A stretch of DNA of 58,144 nt from Bacteroidales bacterium. Lineage in GTDB: Bacteria > Bacteroidota > Bacteroidia > Bacteroidales > GCA-2748055. Of this stretch, positions 53,994 through 58,144 are shown in pieces (within the stretch, counting starts at the first letter, position 1; each line of letters starts with the position of its first letter). The notes beneath the pieces were generated by a model, which worked only from the letters and a program-made list of their open reading frames with translations, was not told the origin of the DNA and did not search any database. The position numbers were made by a program, and so were the translations under genes. The stretch is taken from the NCBI GenBank assembly GCA_021738565.1, contig JAIPBT010000025.1:1-58144 (forward strand), read 5' to 3'.

Positions 53994-54035
53994 ATATATA
54001 TATTTATATAGCTAATTAAATATATATTTCTTTTC
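53994..54035. repeat. AT-rich 42-bp stem-loop, copy B
   Basis: Its reverse complement matches 10040-10081 at 40 of 42 positions. It lies 11 bases from the 3' end of the DUF1080 gene, as copy A lies at the 3' end of otsAB, which suggests a shared role as 3' hairpin or a mobile palindrome. Confidence 0.75.
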
Positions 54036-54046
54036 CAATCGTTTTT

Positions 54047-54694
54047 TTACTTGAGTTTTACAAGATAGATGTTCCTGAATTCCATGGGGCCTCCTTCTGA
54101 TTGGATGCAGATATGCCCCCGGGTCCTGGTTGGATTAATTCCTTCGTTCTGTAGTACATCATTTACCTTCAGCTTGATGTTTGTGTCTGTCACCGTGATG
54201 TCATAGCTGTTCCATTCTCCCGGTTGATTTTCAGAGCTTTCCTCGAATTTATCGGAGACCAGGTACCTGTTTTCTTCAGATTCCACAAGGTATTCTTGTC
54301 CGTTTACCGTAATACCGGAACCTTTTCCTATGAGCACAAAATCGCCTGCTTTGCCAGCCATCAGCTGGGCCTCAATGCAATTGGGCCAGATCATATCTTC
54401 GCCTGTAGCGTGGAGAAGCACTCCGCTGTTCTTTGGTTGATCGATCCATCTCCATTCCACGTGCAGCTTGTAATTATCATACATTTCATTGGTTTTGATA
54501 TAACCGTTGGGTATACCTCCAACGTGTATCTTTTCGTCATCAACATAGAAAACAGATCCTTCATCGATACTGTCAGGCAGGTGTATGCTCCAGTTGGTGA
54601 GGTTCTGACCATTGAACAGTAAAGTTTTCTCTTCCACTGAGCATGATGATGCTACAACTGCCACCAGAATAGCAAATAAAATTATTCTTCTCAT
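54047..54694 (-). CDS. DUF1080 (3-keto-disaccharide hydrolase-like) lipoprotein
   Basis: The 215-residue protein has a lipoprotein signal with lipobox ASSC (Cys18) and then a DUF1080 concanavalin-like jelly roll: LLFNGQNLTNWSIH, HVGGIPNGYIKTNEMYDNYKLHVEWRW, NSGVLLHATGEDMIWPNCIEAQL and GHICIQSEGGPMEFRNIYL. Members of this fold bind sugars, and some hydrolyse 3-keto-glucosides. Its gene starts 20 bases after the Tricorn-like protease gene and is probably cotranscribed with it from the shared leader. Confidence 0.85.
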   Translation of the reverse strand: MRRIILFAILVAVVASSCSVEEKTLLFNGQNLTNWSIHLPDSIDEGSVFYVDDEKIHVGGIPNGYIKTNEMYDNYKLHVEWRWIDQPKNSGVLLHATGEDMIWPNCIEAQLMAGKAGDFVLIGKGSGITVNGQEYLVESEENRYLVSDKFEESSENQPGEWNSYDITVTDTNIKLKVNDVLQNEGINPTRTRGHICIQSEGGPMEFRNIYLVKLK

Positions 54695-54714
54695 CTTTTG
54701 TAAGTTTTATTAGT

Positions 54715-57700
54715 TTAGTTGTTGTTAAGATCAAAATAGTCAGGTCTTTTCCAGCGTATGGGAGCCGGGGGTTCCTGTTGCAACTCAAATTCATTATCAC
54801 GGAGCAGTTCCATTGCAGTTTCAACTGCGACCTCAAGTTGCGGATCGCCTCCCCGGATAACTGTTGCAGGATCCTGTATCACCTCAATATCCGGTGCCAC
54901 ACCTTCATTTTCAACAGCCCAGTTTCCTTCCGTGTCATAAAACCCTCCGCGAGGAGCAACCATTCTGCCTCCGTCAATAAATGGAGGAGTGTCCCATGTT
55001 CCCACCAGTCCTCCCCAGGTTCTGGTTCCCACCAGCGGACCGATTTGCATTTTGCTGAAAGCATAGGGAAGGTAGTCCCCTCCGGATCCGGCACTCTCAT
55101 TTATGACCATCACCTTGGGCCCCCAGATTCCTGAAATCGGGGATGTGAATGGTCTTTTGTCACCTGCATTGGAATTAAAGTATCCGAAAAGTTCCCTGTT
55201 CATAACATCTATCATGTAATCGGCAGCAGAGCCACCCCCATTGTTCCTCTCATCAATGATGACGCCCTTTTTATCCTGCTGTGAAAAATAGTACCTGTTG
55301 AAATTTGTGAATCCGCCTCCTCCGGTATTTGGCAGGTAGACATATGCCAGTTTGCCGTTCGAGAGCTCATCCACTTTGCGCCTGTTCTCTTCTATCCAGC
55401 TGTAGTATCGCAAGCCATTTTCATTGCTGACAGGCTCAACTACAACAGTTCGCGGTTCACTGGCATCGGGTGACTCAGATACTTCTAAAACTGTTTGCAT
55501 ACCTGCGGTTCCTTCGAATAGCCTGTATATGTTCATACCTGCCGAAATTTTATTCCCGTTTACGCTGATGAGGTAGTCCCCTTCTTTAACATCAATTCCC
55601 GGTATATCAAGCGGAGCTTTCAGGTCGGGGTTCCACGATTCCGTTGTATAGACCTTAATGATCTTGTACAATCCATTTTCAATGGAGTAGTCTGCACCCA
55701 GCAACCCAACGGATACCCCAGGCACATCGGGATAATCCCCACCCCTGATAAATGAGTGTCCTACGGCGACTTCGCCCCCTACGATATCCAGCAGGTAATT
55801 AAGGTCATCCCGGTGCTTGATATGATCGACGAAAGGAACATACCAGTCATATATTTTATTCCAGGGAGCCCCGTGTACATTTTCCACATAGAGGAAATCA
55901 CGCTGGAATCTCCATCCGTCGGTGAAGATCTGTTTCCACTCTTCCCCGGGAACGATCCTGTATTTGATATTGGATGTGTTGAGTGTTCCGTCTCCGACTT
56001 TTGCTGATTTCCCTTCAGCGGAAACGATTCCCCAGGTGCCGTTTTTCTTATACAACAGGCTTTTGCGGTCGAATGAAGCCGAGGCATCATTTATTCCCGC
56101 CATAAATTCCATTGACTCCCGTTCATCCAGGTCATATTTGTGAAGTGTAAACCCCGGTTGATGTGGTATGTTTTCAGCATAGAAAACTGTATTTTCAGGA
56201 CCTTCAAGCGTAAACAGATAATCCCTCGCGGGTACATCCAGGGCTATGATCCTTCTCTCAATATTTTCAGGATCGATGACCACACTGACCTTGCTTTCCA
56301 ATTCATCATCCCCGCTTTCATCCTGTTTTTTCTTCTCTTTCTTTTTCTTTTTGCCATTCTCATTTTTTGAATCTTCTTTCTCAGCCTCTTCTTCATCACT
56401 CTTTGGCAACAATGGAGAGGGATCCTTGCTGTTCAGGACGATCATATAAAGGTTCCTTGTGGGATCCACGTCATAATTGCTCATATCGAGCCAACCGGTT
56501 TTAAGTCCAAAATTGGTGCTTGCGAGGAAATACATATACTTGCCTGATTCATCCCAAACGGGTCCAAGCGCATCTGCCATACCATTCGTCAACTGATGAT
56601 TTTCGCCGGTTTCGATGTTGTATACTTTGATTTCCTTGAAGTGATTCTTGCCGAGTTTGGTATATGCGATCCACTTGCTGTCGGGTGACCAGGACGGATT
56701 GAGCGTCCGGTTTGGATGGGCGTACCTTTCAGTATCCACTTTTGTTGCATTTCCGCTTTCAACATCAACATACCATAAATTGTAATCGGTATCTGTATAG
56801 GAAATGTATTTTCCGTCGGGTGACCAGTCGGGCCTGAAATAATAGGTGGGGTTCGGAAGTTTGATTTCCTTTGTTTCCTCCAACCCATCCTGCGAGGAGA
56901 TCATCAGGGTATATGCACCGCTTTTGTCGGAGAACCATGCAATTTTATCTCCTTTGGGCGACCAGACCGGGAACCTGTCGGCTGTTCCGGGGGTGTTTGT
57001 TATGTTTCTCCAGCTGCCTTCCTCTTTGGGGAGTGTAAAAATATCACCCCGGTATTCAAGCAACGCCCTTTTTCCCGTTGGTGAAAGCGAAGGATTCGTA
57101 AAATTACCTGGTGAGACATCTTCCCATCGTGTCCTGGCCCAGTGAAAGTCGCCCCGCACTTCAATGCTAAGATCGGTTATTTCATCTGTTTCAGGATTGA
57201 GGATGTGCAAAGCGCCACCCTGTTCGAAAATTATGTTTTCCGGACCAGCATTAATGTCTTTAACATCAAACTTACCATAGAAGGTATGTTGTTTGAGGTC
57301 ATCCGAAACCGGGTCAAATGACCAGATGTTGGCAGCATAGTCCCTTTCTGATATGAAATAGATCCTGTTTTTGAACCAGGCAGGTTTGATGTTCCTTTCG
57401 TTATCGGTCCGGGGGGTCTGCTCCAGGGAAAAGTCTTCAAGATTCAGTATCCAAACCGGTTGTGCCTGTCCGCCCCGATAATTTCTCCATTCACTGTCCC
57501 ATTCACCAAACGGAAGGTAGGCAAGGTATTTGCCATCACCGGATATTTTTCCATCTGCTGCACGGTGGGGAGGCAGGGGTTGAGGCATTCCTCCTTTCAA
57601 ATCTATACTGTACAGCCTGCTTCGTTTTGTTGGTTGTCCCATTCGTGAGGAAGAAAAGATAATCTCATTACCTCCCGGCATCCATCCTGTTACATTGTCT

Positions 57701-58017
57701 GAAGAGGGGTGCCAGGTAAGTCTTTCAGGTTCTCCGCCGGATACGGGGACAAGGTAAACATCGGTATTGCCATCGTACTGTCCGGTAAAAGCGATCCAAT
57801 TGCCATCCGGTGAGAAATGCGGATCCCTTTCCGCACCAATTGAAGAAGTGAGCCTTACAGCATTTTTTTCACCAATGGTATTGCTCCAAAGGTCATTTGC
57901 ATATACAAATACAATATGGTCCTTGCTGATGGCTGGTTCGCGCAGCAGCAAAGTTCCCTGTGCTGAAATCTGGATGAAGATCCCAATCAAAACTGAAGTG
58001 ATAAATATTCGTTTCAC
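54715..58017 (-). CDS. Tricorn-like S41 peptidase with beta-propellers and PDZ domain
   Basis: The 1100-residue protein starts with GTG (MKRIFITSVLIGIFIQISAQ, a signal peptide). Residues about 20-300 and 330-520 form TolB/WD40-like propellers with repeated FSPDGNWIAFTG and WSPDGKYISYTD words. A Lys/Glu-rich linker (about 540-580) follows, then a second beta-rich part. A PDZ domain (about 810-880, IDVKEGDYLISVNGNKI) precedes the S41 catalytic domain, with the nucleophile Ser978 in NESAGSGGDY and GGGSAADYMIDVMNREL. The layout matches tricorn protease homologues of Bacteroidota, which degrade peptides in the periplasm. Its promoter-leader is the inverted copy of that of the TonB receptor. Confidence 0.9.
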   Translation of the reverse strand: MKRIFITSVLIGIFIQISAQGTLLLREPAISKDHIVFVYANDLWSNTIGEKNAVRLTSSIGAERDPHFSPDGNWIAFTGQYDGNTDVYLVPVSGGEPERLTWHPSSDNVTGWMPGGNEIIFSSSRMGQPTKRSRLYSIDLKGGMPQPLPPHRAADGKISGDGKYLAYLPFGEWDSEWRNYRGGQAQPVWILNLEDFSLEQTPRTDNERNIKPAWFKNRIYFISERDYAANIWSFDPVSDDLKQHTFYGKFDVKDINAGPENIIFEQGGALHILNPETDEITDLSIEVRGDFHWARTRWEDVSPGNFTNPSLSPTGKRALLEYRGDIFTLPKEEGSWRNITNTPGTADRFPVWSPKGDKIAWFSDKSGAYTLMISSQDGLEETKEIKLPNPTYYFRPDWSPDGKYISYTDTDYNLWYVDVESGNATKVDTERYAHPNRTLNPSWSPDSKWIAYTKLGKNHFKEIKVYNIETGENHQLTNGMADALGPVWDESGKYMYFLASTNFGLKTGWLDMSNYDVDPTRNLYMIVLNSKDPSPLLPKSDEEEAEKEDSKNENGKKKKKEKKKQDESGDDELESKVSVVIDPENIERRIIALDVPARDYLFTLEGPENTVFYAENIPHQPGFTLHKYDLDERESMEFMAGINDASASFDRKSLLYKKNGTWGIVSAEGKSAKVGDGTLNTSNIKYRIVPGEEWKQIFTDGWRFQRDFLYVENVHGAPWNKIYDWYVPFVDHIKHRDDLNYLLDIVGGEVAVGHSFIRGGDYPDVPGVSVGLLGADYSIENGLYKIIKVYTTESWNPDLKAPLDIPGIDVKEGDYLISVNGNKISAGMNIYRLFEGTAGMQTVLEVSESPDASEPRTVVVEPVSNENGLRYYSWIEENRRKVDELSNGKLAYVYLPNTGGGGFTNFNRYYFSQQDKKGVIIDERNNGGGSAADYMIDVMNRELFGYFNSNAGDKRPFTSPISGIWGPKVMVINESAGSGGDYLPYAFSKMQIGPLVGTRTWGGLVGTWDTPPFIDGGRMVAPRGGFYDTEGNWAVENEGVAPDIEVIQDPATVIRGGDPQLEVAVETAMELLRDNEFELQQEPPAPIRWKRPDYFDLNNN

Positions 58018-58144
58018 TAGTATATAATTTAGTTAAGCATTTATATTTCAGATAATTAAAAACTAAAAAATTTGATAATTTCGATATTGATACCGTGGAA
58101 CCCTCATGTTATATTCATTCCCTGTTGCGAACGATAGTGCATGA
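58012..58144 (-). promoter_or_regulatory. duplicated leader, copy 2, upstream of Tricorn-like protease
   Basis: The reverse complement matches 20788-20920 at 131 of 133 positions, including the bases ACTAGTGAAA around the GTG start. The window ends within the repeat, so its outer limit is unseen; identity may extend further. The two mismatches show that the copies are distinct loci rather than an assembly echo of one sequence. Confidence 0.9.

Larger units (their letters stand above)
53293..54046. other. 754-bp non-coding repeat region
   Basis: No gene is supported. From 53560 to 53960 the DNA consists of GC-rich words repeated in several settings (CTTCGCTCAGGAACCGG twice, CTCGACAAGCTCGAT-like words), an array of ten 8-bp units, and two and a third 65-bp units. 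An AT-rich stem-loop repeat closes it. Apparent reading frames through the arrays arise because an 8-bp period keeps several frames open. Confidence 0.75.

Noticed and set aside
58012-58144. Inverted leader copy as a simple assembly echo of 20788-20920
   Set aside because: Two single-base differences and the junction to a different gene at the start codon argue for a real second locus. Read mapping should still confirm it.

Overview
The window reads as chromosomal DNA of a member of the Bacteroidota, probably Bacteroidales/Marinilabiliales-like. The signs are three proteins with type IX secretion (T9SS) C-terminal sorting domains, a SusC/CarboxypepD_reg-type TonB-dependent receptor, lipoproteins and glycan hydrolases of families abundant in this phylum (GH2, GH92, DUF1080, DUF5916), almost no Shine-Dalgarno sequences, and several TAnnTTTG -7 boxes. 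The family assignments come from recognising motifs in the translations; no database search was run.

Layout. (1) 1-9792 is a decayed accessory region. It holds a 5'-truncated group II intron whose maturase is broken at two perfect 16-bp palindromes, lying against an IS1380-type transposase stub. Then come an AT-rich orphan gene, a large GH2 enzyme, a toxin-antitoxin pair whose toxin carries an in-frame amber codon and which sits between 70-bp direct repeats with IS21-like end arrays, an arylamine N-acetyltransferase fragment running into what looks like an AbiEi-antitoxin fragment, and an acyl-CoA dehydrogenase. The region ends at tRNA-Pro(CGG), whose terminator flank is repeated nearby. (2) 10040-16373 is a trehalose module: an OtsA-OtsB fusion, divergent from a beta-phosphoglucomutase/GH65 phosphorylase fusion and a uridine-kinase-like P-loop protein. 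(3) 16764-26222 is a secreted cluster of two lamin-tail-domain T9SS proteins, a TonB receptor without SusD, and a T9SS protein with two phospholipase D (HKD) motifs. (4) 26629-33688 holds a lipoprotein, a DUF5916 protein, a cyclic-2,3-diphosphoglycerate-synthetase-like protein, ACP phosphodiesterase and a KamA-family radical SAM enzyme. (5) 33857-41011 is the cell-shape operon purH-mreB-mreC-mreD-mrdA-rodA. (6) 41175-53292 is mixed housekeeping and glycan genes: an FtsX-like permease, mgtE, rsmA, a hotdog thioesterase, a PatB-type aminotransferase, a BNR-4 protein, a GH92 mannosidase, Hsp20, a DMT transporter and pgi. (7) 53293-54046 is non-coding DNA with 8-bp and 65-bp tandem repeats. (8) 54047-58144 holds a DUF1080 lipoprotein and a Tricorn-like S41 protease.

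The most striking structure is a 133-bp leader present twice in inverted orientation (20788-20920 and 58012-58144; 131/133 identical). Both copies end inside the first codons of a gene with a GTG start: the TonB receptor and the Tricorn-like protease. A second dispersed pair is a 42-bp AT-rich stem-loop at 10040-10081 and 53994-54035 (40/42 identical, inverted). Both ends of the window lie in repetitive DNA, which would fit a contig bounded by repeats.
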